64,000 nucleotides of DNA, from contig CALWVE010000006.1 in assembly GCA_944384905.1 (NCBI GenBank), positions 47,247 through 111,246 on the forward strand. The letters are read 5' to 3'. Every line of letters starts with the position of its first letter. The stretch's first letter is position 1. Origin of the DNA: an uncultured Clostridia bacterium (GTDB lineage Bacteria; Bacillota; Clostridia; Oscillospirales; Acutalibacteraceae). Position numbers and translations under genes: made by a program. Under the pieces are notes generated by a model, which saw nothing but the letters and a program-made list of their open reading frames with translations, did not search any database and was not told the DNA's origin. This document shows, piece by piece, positions 18,603 through 25,414 of this stretch.

Positions 18603-19709
18603 TTAGATGCGGATCAATTCATACTGATCGGTGCCGATTCCCATTTTCACGGCGTGGTCAATCTGAGAATGCCAATCCGTGGTGGGGGCGGAATCGATGA
18701 AATGATCGTGGTGTACGTGCGGCATATGGTCAAGCTGGCTATCGGCGATGATCGTCTGGCGGTTCACCGCGTCGGCGCAGGCCTGATCGAGCGCAACCGG
18801 GTCGAACGAAGCAAACATGCCCACATCCGGCACGATCGGAATGTCGTTTTCGGCGTGGCAGTCGCAGTTCGGGGAAACATCGATGACCAGGCTGATATGG
18901 AAATGCGGACGGCCGTTGAGAACGGCCCAGGTGTACTCGGCCATCTTTTTATTCAGGATTTCATTGGTTTCGTCGCCGGGCGCACTGATGGCGTCCATGG
19001 GACACACGCCGATGCAGCGACCGCAGCCCACGCATTTCGTATGGTCGATGGCGGCTTTGCGGTTGGTGATCACCGGCGCATCGTGGGCACAGATTTTAAT
19101 GCAGCGTCCGCAGCCGACGCACTTTTCGGGATCGACTTCCGGCTTGCCCGCGTTGTGCATTTCCATTTTACCGGCGCGGGATCCACAGCCCATACCGATA
19201 TTCTTGATGGCGCCGCCGAAACCGGTCAATTCGTGGCCCTTGAAATGGCTCAGCGAAATAAACACGTCGGCATCCATCATGGCGCGGCCGATCTTGGCTT
19301 CTTTAACATATTCGCCGCCTTCAACCGGAATCAGCACATCGTCGGTGCCCTTCAGGCCGTCGCCGATAATGACATGACAGCCCGTAGAGAACGGCGAAAA
19401 GCCGTTGACATAGGCGGTGTCGATATGGTCGAGTGCATTCTTGCGGCCGCCTACATACAGCGTGTTGCAGTCTGTAAGGAACGGCTTGCCGCCCAGTTCT
19501 TTCACAACTTTAGCCACAACCGCGGCGTAGTTCGGGCGCAGGAAAGCCAGGTTGCCCGGCTCGCCGAAATGCATCTTGATCGCGGCATATTTCTTTTCAA
19601 AATCGATCTGCCCGATTCCGGCCGTTTTGATCAGACGCTCAAGCTTCTGCGGCAGATTTTCCGAAAACGAGGTGTGCATATCCGTAAAATAAACTTTTGC
19701 TTTTTCCAT
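18603..19709 (-). CDS. DUF362 domain protein with two [4Fe-4S] ferredoxin motifs
   Basis: A 368-residue DUF362 protein of unknown reaction. Two CxxCxxCxxxC clusters lie at about residues 190-230 (CVGCGRCIKIC and CVGCGRCIGVC), inserted in the DUF362 fold. Conserved segments around them are HFKGHELTGFGGAIKNIGMG and DVGMFASFDPVALDQAC. Such proteins are common in anaerobes and are thought to handle electrons or assist metal-site maturation. ATG 19709 has a GGAGG site. It lies 18 bases downstream of cysK and is probably co-transcribed. Confidence 0.85.
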   Translation of the reverse strand: MEKAKVYFTDMHTSFSENLPQKLERLIKTAGIGQIDFEKKYAAIKMHFGEPGNLAFLRPNYAAVVAKVVKELGGKPFLTDCNTLYVGGRKNALDHIDTAYVNGFSPFSTGCHVIIGDGLKGTDDVLIPVEGGEYVKEAKIGRAMMDADVFISLSHFKGHELTGFGGAIKNIGMGCGSRAGKMEMHNAGKPEVDPEKCVGCGRCIKICAHDAPVITNRKAAIDHTKCVGCGRCIGVCPMDAISAPGDETNEILNKKMAEYTWAVLNGRPHFHISLVIDVSPNCDCHAENDIPIVPDVGMFASFDPVALDQACADAVNRQTIIADSQLDHMPHVHHDHFIDSAPTTDWHSQIDHAVKMGIGTDQYELIRI

Positions 19710-19727
19710 CTTCTTGCCTCCTGTAAA

Positions 19728-20663
19728 TCAGTCGTGTTCCTGTTTGAACAAATCGGTCGAAAGGTAATGTTCACCGGTATCGGGCAGCACCACCGCGATG
19801 ATTTTTCCGGCAAATTCCGGGCGTTTTGCCACCTGTGTAGCCGCCCAAAGCGCCGCGCCGCTGCTGATGCCGATCAAAAGGCCTTCCTCACCGGCAACCG
19901 CTCGGCTGGCCGCAAACGCTTCTTCGCCGCTGACGGGAATAATTTCATCGATCAGCGAACGGTCCAGCACAGACGGCACAAAATTGGCGCCGATGCCCTG
20001 AATCGGATGCGGCCCGGCTTTGCCACCGGAAAGCAGCGGAGAAGCCGCAGGCTCCACGGCAATCACGCGAATATCCGGGTTTTGTTCCTTTAAATAGCGC
20101 CCCGCACCGGTCAAGGTGCCGCCGGTTCCCACGCCGGCAACCAGTGCGGCCACTTCCCCCTGTGTATCGTTCCAGATTTCGGGGCCGGTTGTTTCGTAAT
20201 GGGCTTTGGGGTTTGCCGGGTTATCAAACTGTCCGGGAATCAGGCTGTTCGGTGTAGACGCGGCCAGCTCTTCGGCGCGTTCAATCGCACCCGCCATCCC
20301 TTTCGCGCCAGGGGTCAGCACCACCTGCGCACCGTACGCTTTGAGCAGCTCAATGCGCTCCACGCTCATCGTATCCGGCATGGTGAGAATCACCTGATAG
20401 CCCTTGGCGCGCGCCACAGCAGCCAGACCGATGCCCGTGTTGCCGCTGGTCGGCTCGATCAGCGTACCGCCCGGGGCAAGTTTTCCGCTTTCTTCCGCGT
20501 CGCGGATCATAGCCGCCGCCACACGGTCTTTGGCGCTGCCTGCGGGATTGAACATCTCAAGCTTGGCCGCCAGTCTGCCCGAAACACCGGCTTTTTGTGC
20601 GTAGCGTTTCAGCTCGAGCAGCGGCGTGCGCCCGATCAGTTCCGTCATGGATGTATACATCAT
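19728..20663 (-). CDS. cysK: Cysteine synthase A (O-acetylserine sulfhydrylase)
   Basis: A 311-residue fold-type II pyridoxal-phosphate enzyme that makes cysteine from O-acetylserine and sulfide. The catalytic lysine is in [14 protein letters not shown] near the N terminus, with the substrate loop [10 protein letters not shown] and the phosphate-binding Gly-rich loop [11 protein letters not shown] start it at ATG 20663, seven bases after AGAGGGGG; longer in-frame starts lack a ribosome site. CysE, which makes O-acetylserine, is encoded at 42577. A promoter lies at 20731-20759. Confidence 0.93.
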   Translation of the reverse strand: MMYTSMTELIGRTPLLELKRYAQKAGVSGRLAAKLEMFNPAGSAKDRVAAAMIRDAEESGKLAPGGTLIEPTSGNTGIGLAAVARAKGYQVILTMPDTMSVERIELLKAYGAQVVLTPGAKGMAGAIERAEELAASTPNSLIPGQFDNPANPKAHYETTGPEIWNDTQGEVAALVAGVGTGGTLTGAGRYLKEQNPDIRVIAVEPAASPLLSGGKAGPHPIQGIGANFVPSVLDRSLIDEIIPVSGEEAFAASRAVAGEEGLLIGISSGAALWAATQVAKRPEFAGKIIAVVLPDTGEHYLSTDLFKQEHD

Positions 20664-20730
20664 CAAGAGGCCCCCTCTCTGTTTTTTTGAATAAACTGGT
20701 AAAAATATCATGTTTAAAGGAGTAAATTTA

Positions 20731-20759
20731 TTGTAGGCCATGCGCCGCTTCAAGTCAAG
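20731..20759 (-). promoter_or_regulatory. Promoter of cysK
   Basis: On the - strand TTGACT (20754-20759), 17-base spacer, TACAAT (20731-20736). The start site is near 20724, about 60 bases before the cysK ATG. Confidence 0.75.
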
Positions 20760-20792
20760 CGAAAAAGGTGTATGAATACAACTGAATTAAAT

Positions 20793-20822
20793 TTGACAAT
20801 GCCGTGTCCGGACAGGTATACT
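20793..20822 (+). promoter_or_regulatory. Promoter of the GH51 arabinofuranosidase gene
   Basis: TTGACA (20793-20798), 18-base spacer, TATACT (20817-20822), 60 bases ahead of the start codon and divergent from the cysK promoter. Confidence 0.8.
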
Positions 20823-20882
20823 GAACACAGAACCCGAACGGCGAATTTTCTGCGCCGGTTTAAACATAAAGGAGGAGAACTT

Positions 20883-22361
20883 ATGGCGAAACTTCATATC
20901 GGCGGCCCCTCCCGCAAAGGGACGGTCAGCCCGGAAATCTACGGTCATTTTTCCGAGCACCTGGGACGCTGCATCTACGGCGGCCTGTATGTAGGCGAAA
21001 ATTCCCCTATCAAAAACGTAAACGGCATGCGCTGCGACGTGGTGGAAGCTCTGAAAAAAATGCGCATCCCGGTTCTGCGCTGGCCGGGCGGCTGTTTTGC
21101 CGATGAATACCACTGGAAAGACGGCATCGGCCCCAAAGAAACCCGCAAACGCATGGTCAACACCCACTGGGGCGGCGTGGTGGAAGACAATTCCTTCGGC
21201 ACGCATGAATTTATGGAGCTTTGCCGTCAGCTGGGCTGCGAACCGTATGTCAACGCCAACATGGGCAGCGGCACCGTTCAGGAAATGAACGAATGGGTAG
21301 AATACATGACGTTTGACGGCGTTTCCCCCATGGCTACACTTCGCGAACAGAACGGCCGCAAAGAGCCGTGGCACCTCAAATATCTGGGTGTGGGCAACGA
21401 AAACTGGGGCTGCGGCGGCAACATGCGTCCTTCTTATTATGCGGACGAATACCGCCGTTATCAAACCTACTGCCGCAATTACGGCGACAACAAGCTGTAT
21501 AAAATCGCCTGCGGTCCGAACACCGATGATTACGAATGGACCGACACCGTGATGTCGATCGCGGGGAAATACATGGACGGCCTTTCCCTGCACTACTATA
21601 CGGTTCCCACCGGAAACTGGAGCGACAAGGGCAGCGCGACCGAATTTGACCGCAATCTGTTCTATGCCACGCTGAAAAAGACGTTCTACATGGAAGAACT
21701 GATCCGCAACCACAGCCGGATCATGGACAAATACGATCCCGAAAAGCGCGTCGGTCTGCATGTAGACGAATGGGGCACCTGGTACAACGTGGAACCCGGC
21801 ACGAACCCCGGATTTTTGTATCAGCAGAACACCATGCGCGACGCACTGGTGGCCGGTATCAACCTGAATATTTTCAACAAACACTGCGACCGCGTAAAGA
21901 TGGCCAACATTGCTCAGCTAGTCAATGTATTGCAGTCCGTCATCCTAACCGACGGCGACGAAATGCTGCTAACCCCCACCTATCACGTCTTTGAAATGTA
22001 CAAACACCACCAGGGCGGCAAGCTCCTCGACAGCACCGTGGAAAGCTTTGCTGTAGGCGAAGGCGAAAACTGGGTGCCGAACCTGCACGAATCCGCCACC
22101 GTGGACGCGGACGGAACCGTCCACATCACGCTGGTGAACCTTTCCGATACGGAAAGTTATCCGATGGACGCCGTTCTCGATGGCTTTACCGGCGGTACCG
22201 CAGAAGCGGAACTGCTCACCGGCGAGATGAACGCCCACAATACGTTTGAAAACAAAACGGCGGTTGAAAAACAGACGGCCGATGTTCGCGTAACAGAGAC
22301 GGGTGTATCGTTTACAATCCCGGCTTGCAGCGTGATGCATATCGCCGTGCGCAAAGCCTGA
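20883..22361 (+). CDS. Alpha-L-arabinofuranosidase, GH51
   Basis: A 492-residue GH51 enzyme that removes terminal alpha-L-arabinofuranose from arabinan, arabinoxylan or their oligosaccharides. It is a (beta/alpha)8 barrel followed by a C-terminal beta-sandwich. The acid/base is Glu173 in GVGNENWG and the nucleophile is Glu296 in [28 protein letters not shown] is a typical GH51 signature. There is no signal peptide, so it acts in the cytoplasm. ATG 20883 follows a GGAGGAG site. It stands alone behind its own promoter, with no transporter or regulator beside it. Confidence 0.95.
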   Translation: MAKLHIGGPSRKGTVSPEIYGHFSEHLGRCIYGGLYVGENSPIKNVNGMRCDVVEALKKMRIPVLRWPGGCFADEYHWKDGIGPKETRKRMVNTHWGGVVEDNSFGTHEFMELCRQLGCEPYVNANMGSGTVQEMNEWVEYMTFDGVSPMATLREQNGRKEPWHLKYLGVGNENWGCGGNMRPSYYADEYRRYQTYCRNYGDNKLYKIACGPNTDDYEWTDTVMSIAGKYMDGLSLHYYTVPTGNWSDKGSATEFDRNLFYATLKKTFYMEELIRNHSRIMDKYDPEKRVGLHVDEWGTWYNVEPGTNPGFLYQQNTMRDALVAGINLNIFNKHCDRVKMANIAQLVNVLQSVILTDGDEMLLTPTYHVFEMYKHHQGGKLLDSTVESFAVGEGENWVPNLHESATVDADGTVHITLVNLSDTESYPMDAVLDGFTGGTAEAELLTGEMNAHNTFENKTAVEKQTADVRVTETGVSFTIPACSVMHIAVRKA

Positions 22362-22365
22362 TATA

Positions 22366-22560
22366 CAAACGAAAAAAGTTTCGATCAAACCTTTTCAAAG
22401 GTTTGCGGTTTCCAAAGGCAGAGCCTTTGGACGCTCTCCGCAGAGAGCGGAATTCCTTTGACTCCCTAAGCGCAGGAAGGTAGGCAGAAACGTCCGAGGG
22501 ACGTTTCTGCCGTAGGGAACCCTCGCCGGGGGTTCCCTGGCGACGCTAAACTGCCGCACG
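22366..22560. repeat. Mosaic palindromic intergenic repeat, copy D
   Basis: A short copy directly after the GH51 stop. It has AAACCTTT/AAAGGTTT, CGCTCTC/GAGAGCG with CGCA loop (22432-22449), GCAGAAACGTCC/GGACGTTTCTGC and AGGGAACCC/GGGTTCCCT. The order is inverted relative to copy A, and it lacks the terminal GCGGCGAACCGCCGC module. Confidence 0.82.
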
Positions 22561-22589
22561 ACTTAGAACAACAACTCGCCGCCTGCAAA

Positions 22590-22637
22590 ATAAAGGAAGA
22601 GCGCTGCCCTATCAACAGGGCAGCGCTCGAATTTTTT
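22590..22637. terminator. Strong bidirectional terminator
   Basis: A perfect 13-base stem, GAGCGCTGCCCTA(T) / (A)CAGGGCAGCGCTC (22599-22628), with a T-rich tract on each side (TTTTTT to the right, CTTCCTTTATTTT on the - strand). It ends the GH51 transcript from the left and the micro-ORF transcript from the right. Confidence 0.88.
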
Positions 22638-22788
22638 GTTTGCCATACAGGCTATTTCACCAAGTCCGAATATGTCATTCTGCGTTGCGTACAGGAAACA
22701 GGAAGATTAAAATCTTTAAACCTGTTGTGGACCCGGTGCCGATGTCCTTCTTTCGGCGCCTCCGCCGCGAAAGGGCTTCGGTGCCTGC

Positions 22789-22815
22789 TTACAGAATCAG
22801 TAGTCTACGCCTCAT
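22789..22815 (-). CDS. Micro-ORF 13 (MRRRLLIL)
   Basis: Last unit. GAGGA (22821-22825), five bases, ATG AGG, eight codons, TAA. It belongs to the MRxxLLI group. A long imperfect GC-rich hairpin follows, spanning about 22735-22785, whose outer arms have one mismatch. Confidence 0.6.
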   Translation of the reverse strand: MRRRLLIL

Positions 22816-22884
22816 AGTAGTCCTCACTCATCCATTAGATGGCTTTTTATGTTTGGCCCCTCCGGCTTTCGCTTTGGGGCCGGC

Positions 22885-22917
22885 TTAAAACTCCAGTAGT
22901 GGGATCCTTATCAACAT
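22885..22917 (-). CDS. Micro-ORF 12 (MLIRIPLLEF)
   Basis: GAGGAG (22926-22931), eight bases, ATG, ten codons, TAA. The peptide core RIPLL matches micro-ORFs 5 and 8. The trailing hairpin GGCCCC...GGGGCC with a GC-GAAA-GC tip (22855-22881) is of the micro-ORF 9-11 type, so this unit mixes two classes. Confidence 0.6.
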   Translation of the reverse strand: MLIRIPLLEF

Positions 22918-22987
22918 TGCATGAACTCCTCATTCATTGTGATAGTGGATCGTTTTTGGCCCCGCCGGTTTTCACCTTGGGACCGAC

Positions 22988-23017
22988 TCAATGTTCCAGT
23001 CTATGGAATTTTTTCAT
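22988..23017 (-). CDS. Micro-ORF 11 (MKKFHRLEH)
   Basis: GAAGGTG (23023-23029), ATG, nine codons, TGA. The trailing hairpin is GGTCCC...GGGGCC (22958-22984) with tip GGT-GAAA-ACC. It differs from micro-ORF 10 mainly in the last residue. Confidence 0.62.
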   Translation of the reverse strand: MKKFHRLEH

Positions 23018-23111
23018 TGTAACACCTTCAAATATTAGAAAGGAAGAAAATTACGAACAATTTCATGAAGTTTTTGTTTATGGCCCCTCCGGCTTTCGCT
23101 TCGGGACCGGC

Positions 23112-23141
23112 TCAATATTCCAGTCTATGGAATCTTTTCAT
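23112..23141 (-). CDS. Micro-ORF 10 (MKRFHRLEY)
   Basis: GAGGA (23150-23154), eight bases, ATG, nine codons, TGA. The trailing hairpin is GGTCCC...GGGGCC (23082-23108) with tip GC-GAAA-GC. Confidence 0.62.
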   Translation of the reverse strand: MKRFHRLEY

Positions 23142-23221
23142 AAGCACAATCCTCAAAATCATGAAAGAAAGATTGAAAATTCAGGCTTCAGGCCCCGCCG
23201 GTTTTATACCTTGGGACCGAC

Positions 23222-23251
23222 TCAATATTCCAGTCTGTGAAACTTCTTCAT
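23222..23251 (-). CDS. Micro-ORF 9 (MKKFHRLEY)
   Basis: GAGGA (23259-23263), seven bases, ATG, nine codons, TGA. The trailing hairpin is GGTCCC...GGGGCC (23191-23218). An extra ~110 bases separate this unit from micro-ORF 8; they hold a small GACCTG/CAGATC hairpin but no further frame with a ribosome site. Confidence 0.62.
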   Translation of the reverse strand: MKKFHRLEY

Positions 23252-23419
23252 AGATAAATCCTCGGTTTGTGACCGCTCTTGAAAAAGTTTTTCTTACTTT
23301 CTATATGATCTGCAAGGCAGGTCAAAATCAAAAGAAAAATTCAGGTCATCAAACAAACGATGTTGTTTTTTTGGTCTGCTTTACGTTTTGCGGTTCCGCA
23401 GTTTTCACCCGGAACCGGC

Positions 23420-23446
23420 TTACTGAATCAGAAGCGGAATCCTCAT
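23420..23446 (-). CDS. Micro-ORF 8 (MRIPLLIQ)
   Basis: GAGGTA (23452-23457), five bases, ATG AGG, eight codons, TAA. The trailing hairpin GGTTCC...GGAACC (23392-23416) begins three bases after the stop. Confidence 0.65.
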   Translation of the reverse strand: MRIPLLIQ

Positions 23447-23517
23447 GAAATTACCTCAGTCATCCCATCGATCACTATTCTTCTTTCAGGCTTACACGGC
23501 TTTTTGAAAGCCGCTTA

Positions 23518-23544
23518 TCAAAGCAAGAGAAGTTTGATCCTCAT
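23518..23544 (-). CDS. Micro-ORF 7 (MRIKLLLL)
   Basis: GAGGTA (23551-23556), six bases, ATG AGG, eight codons, TGA. The trailing hairpin is CGGCTTT...AAGCCG (23497-23513), different in sequence from those of its neighbours. Confidence 0.62.
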   Translation of the reverse strand: MRIKLLLL

Positions 23545-23616
23545 ACGCGATACCTCGAAGTTCTTACCAAACAGTTCATCCGTTTTCTGGTTCCGCAGCT
23601 TTCGCCCGGAACCGGC

Positions 23617-23643
23617 TTACTGAATCAGAAGTCGAACCCTCAT
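23617..23643 (-). CDS. Micro-ORF 6 (MRVRLLIQ)
   Basis: GAGGTA (23649-23654), five bases, ATG AGG, eight codons, TAA. The trailing hairpin is GGTTCC...GGAACC (23589-23613) with tip GC-GAAA-GC. Confidence 0.65.
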   Translation of the reverse strand: MRVRLLIQ

Positions 23644-23737
23644 TTTATTACCTCTGTCTTAATGGCAAGTTATCGATTTCTAAACGAAAACTTTTTAAGC
23701 TCTTTGAATCGCCTTTGGCTGATTCAAGAGAGCGATC

Positions 23738-23764
23738 CTAGCGAATCAGAAGCGGGATCCTCAT
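23738..23764 (-). CDS. Micro-ORF 5 (MRIPLLIR)
   Basis: GAGGTC (23773-23778), eight bases, ATG AGG, eight codons, TAG. The trailing hairpin is long: GCTCT and TTGAATC arms pair with GATTCAA and GAGAGC (23699-23733). Confidence 0.63.
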   Translation of the reverse strand: MRIPLLIR

Positions 23765-23834
23765 AATCAATCGACCTCAAACAAATCGGTTTGTCTGTTT
23801 CAGGCTTCCGCAGCCTTTCGACCCGGAAGCCGGC

Positions 23835-23861
23835 TTACTGAACCAGTAAGTGCATCCTCAT
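23835..23861 (-). CDS. Micro-ORF 4 (MRMHLLVQ)
   Basis: GAGGTG (23869-23874), seven bases, ATG AGG, eight codons, TAA. The ribosome site lies in the loop of an AATCA/TGATT hairpin (23866-23884). The trailing hairpin is GGCTTCC...GGAAGCC (23803-23831). Confidence 0.65.
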   Translation of the reverse strand: MRMHLLVQ

Positions 23862-23961
23862 ATTCAATCACCTCATCGATGATTTGTAAACATATTCATT
23901 TTTAGGGCGGCTCGTTTGTTTGACCTCTCCACCCCTGTCAACAAAAGGCTTTGAGGTCGGC

Positions 23962-23988
23962 TTAAAGAATCAATAGCCTTTTCCTCAT
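23962..23988 (-). CDS. Micro-ORF 3 (MRKRLLIL)
   Basis: GAGGTG (23995-24000), six bases, ATG AGG, eight codons, TAA. The ribosome site lies in the loop of a GAATC/GATTC hairpin (23991-24009). The trailing hairpin has outer arms GACCTC/GAGGTC (23922-23958). Confidence 0.65.
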   Translation of the reverse strand: MRKRLLIL

Positions 23989-24012
23989 CTGAATCACCTC
24001 ATGCGATTCTTT

Positions 24013-24051
24013 TTAGACGGATCTCTTTTGCGAACAAGCTAATTGGAACAC
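24013..24051 (-). CDS. Micro-ORF 2 (GTG start, 12 residues)
   Basis: AAGGAG (24058-24063), six bases, GTG, twelve codons, TAA. The peptide (M)FQLACSQKRSV is a shortened relative of micro-ORF 1. The only hairpin before the next unit is the one that holds the ribosome site of micro-ORF 3. Confidence 0.58.
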   Translation of the reverse strand: MFQLACSQKRSV

Positions 24052-24096
24052 TGGAATCTCCTTCTTTCCATTTGCTTTTCCGTTTGGATCTCATCT

Positions 24097-24141
24097 TTAC
24101 ACCAGATGGATCTTCTTTTGGGAACAAGATAAATGGAACAT
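24097..24141 (-). CDS. Micro-ORF 1 (14 residues)
   Basis: First unit of the transcript. AAGGAG (24148-24153), six bases, ATG, fourteen codons (MFHLSCSQKKIHLV), TAA. A CATCT/AGATG hairpin (24092-24108) has the stop codon in its loop. Confidence 0.6.
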   Translation of the reverse strand: MFHLSCSQKKIHLV

Positions 24142-24203
24142 TGGAATCTCCTTCTTTCCTTTTCTTGTTGTTCTTGTTTTATCCATCTCTCTTTTGTGAC
24201 TAT

Positions 24204-24232
24204 ATGATAGCATAGTGCCTACAAATTGTCAA
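24204..24232 (-). promoter_or_regulatory. Strong promoter of the micro-ORF array
   Basis: On the - strand TTGACA (24227-24232), 17-base spacer, TATCAT (24204-24209), preceded by A/T-rich tracts (24240-24310) that resemble an UP element. The start site is near 24197, about 55 bases before the first micro-ORF. The remaining AT-rich bases to 24383 show nothing else I can support. Confidence 0.82.
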
Positions 24233-24383
24233 CAGGTTTAAAGATGTTTTTTGTTTAAATCACCAAGTTTGACTTTTTGCACAGACAAAAAACATAAAAA
24301 AATTAGCAACGAACAATTAACTGTGCACCTAGCACAAAAAAGCGCATTATTTTAGCTGTAACATCGGCACTTATTTTCTCGCA

Positions 24384-24425
24384 GCGAAAAAAGAACCGGC
24401 TCTGCCCCAAACGGGGCAAAGCCGG
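24384..24425 (-). terminator. Terminator after the pfk-glycosidase unit
   Basis: CCGGCTTTGCCCCG/CGGGGCAGAGCCGG hairpin (24396-24425) followed on the - strand by TTCTTTTTTCG. Confidence 0.88.
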
Positions 24426-24431
24426 GTAAAT

Positions 24432-25403
24432 TCAGTCTGCTTTCCTTAACGGAATGCGTATATTGTATGTATCTGTTTCGTCTTTCGGCATACAGGCGCA
24501 CAGCAAAACGGCGCTGCCGTCCTCATCAAAGAAGATCTGCGGACGCTCCAGCTTCTTAACAGGCTGCATCCCCGTTTTTGTGGGAATCGCCAAACCGAAC
24601 GCCAGCGCATGAGAAGCCGGGTTCCATTCGTAGCCGTCCTGGGATTCAAACAAAGCCGTCGAGCAGGTTCCGGTTCCGGTGAAATAGCCGTGAAAATCTT
24701 TTACAAGCGCATACAGACGTCCGTTTTCGCGCCAGATAAACGGGTCTTCCACCGACCAGGGATTCTGCGGGTTTACCATAATCGGTTTTCCGTGTTTTTT
24801 GAACGGGCCCAGCGGATCTTCCGCTTCAGCCACGCCGCAGATCACAGCGCCGCCGGCCGGTTCGGGACCGTCGTCGGAAACAGCCTTATAGACCATCAGC
24901 GTTTTGCCGTCTTCAAAATGTACGGCCGTGGGATTGGAAACCATGCGGGAATCGATGGCGCCGGGGGTCACATCGATCACCGGATCGGGCAGAATATGCC
25001 ACTCGTTTTCCGGGTCGTCCGTCCAGGCTACGCCGATCCGCTGACGGTTGCGGTGCTGCCACCAGTCGCCGTCGCCGCGGTTGCCCATAAAATACAGGTA
25101 GTGTTTCCCGGTTGCAGAAATCACGGTTGGATTATGCATACACGAGCCGTACCAGGCATTATTCGGACGGTTTGGACCGATCACTTTGACATGCTCAAAC
25201 GTCCCCAATGCATCTTGGCCTTTGGCCAGGCAAAGTTCGGAATCCGTAACCCAGGCGTCAAATCCCTTCGATTTTTCCCACCGGGAATAAACCATATACA
25301 GGCTTTCGCCGTGCCGGAACATCGAAGCGCCCCAGACAAAATAGCCTTCTTCGCGGAAGATGCAGTTTGTCCCGCAGGGCAGCATCCGGCTTGAAAAGTC
25401 CAT
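24432..25403 (-). CDS. Glycosidase-like five-bladed beta-propeller protein (GH43/GH117-like)
   Basis: A 323-residue protein made of repeated beta-propeller blades of the GH43/GH32/GH117 superfamily. Supporting segments are EGYFVWGASMF and GESLYMVYSRWEK near the N terminus, SVEDPFIWRENGRLYALVKD near residue 220 and ERPQIFFDEDG near residue 295. These spacings resemble glycoside hydrolases and related proteins of human-gut Firmicutes; I cannot name the substrate. ATG 25403 has GGAGG just upstream and lies 11 bases after the phosphofructokinase stop, so the two genes share an mRNA. There is no signal peptide. Confidence 0.7.
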   Translation of the reverse strand: MDFSSRMLPCGTNCIFREEGYFVWGASMFRHGESLYMVYSRWEKSKGFDAWVTDSELCLAKGQDALGTFEHVKVIGPNRPNNAWYGSCMHNPTVISATGKHYLYFMGNRGDGDWWQHRNRQRIGVAWTDDPENEWHILPDPVIDVTPGAIDSRMVSNPTAVHFEDGKTLMVYKAVSDDGPEPAGGAVICGVAEAEDPLGPFKKHGKPIMVNPQNPWSVEDPFIWRENGRLYALVKDFHGYFTGTGTCSTALFESQDGYEWNPASHALAFGLAIPTKTGMQPVKKLERPQIFFDEDGSAVLLCACMPKDETDTYNIRIPLRKAD

Positions 25404-25414
25404 ACGAGCCTCCG

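Larger units (their letters stand above)
22599..24197 (-). ncRNA. Predicted 1.6-kb polycistronic micro-ORF transcript
   Basis: Between a strong - strand promoter (24204-24232) and the terminator at 22599-22628 there is no conventional gene. Instead 13 units of about 95-125 bases follow one another. Each has a GAGGT/AAGGAG-type ribosome site and a start codon 6-9 bases on. A reading frame of 8-14 residues and, in nearly all units, a hairpin starting within a few bases of the stop codon complete the unit. Peptides fall into three groups: MRxxLL(I/L/V)x, MK(K/R)FHRLE(Y/H) and a first pair sharing FxLxCSQK. The region is AT-rich between hairpins. I recognise no described RNA family. The type ncRNA is used because the transcript as a whole has no known product; the micro-ORFs are listed separately. 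Confidence 0.7.

Noticed and set aside
22640..23623. Reading frames of 60-130 codons on the + strand over the micro-ORF array
   Set aside because: They run through hairpins and lie opposite the promoter-defined transcript; no ribosome sites.
22640..24200. CRISPR array or other short-repeat immune locus
   Set aside because: Units are imperfect, 95-125 bases long, of variable spacing, and contain SD-start-stop frames and hairpins rather than constant repeats with unique spacers; no cas genes nearby.
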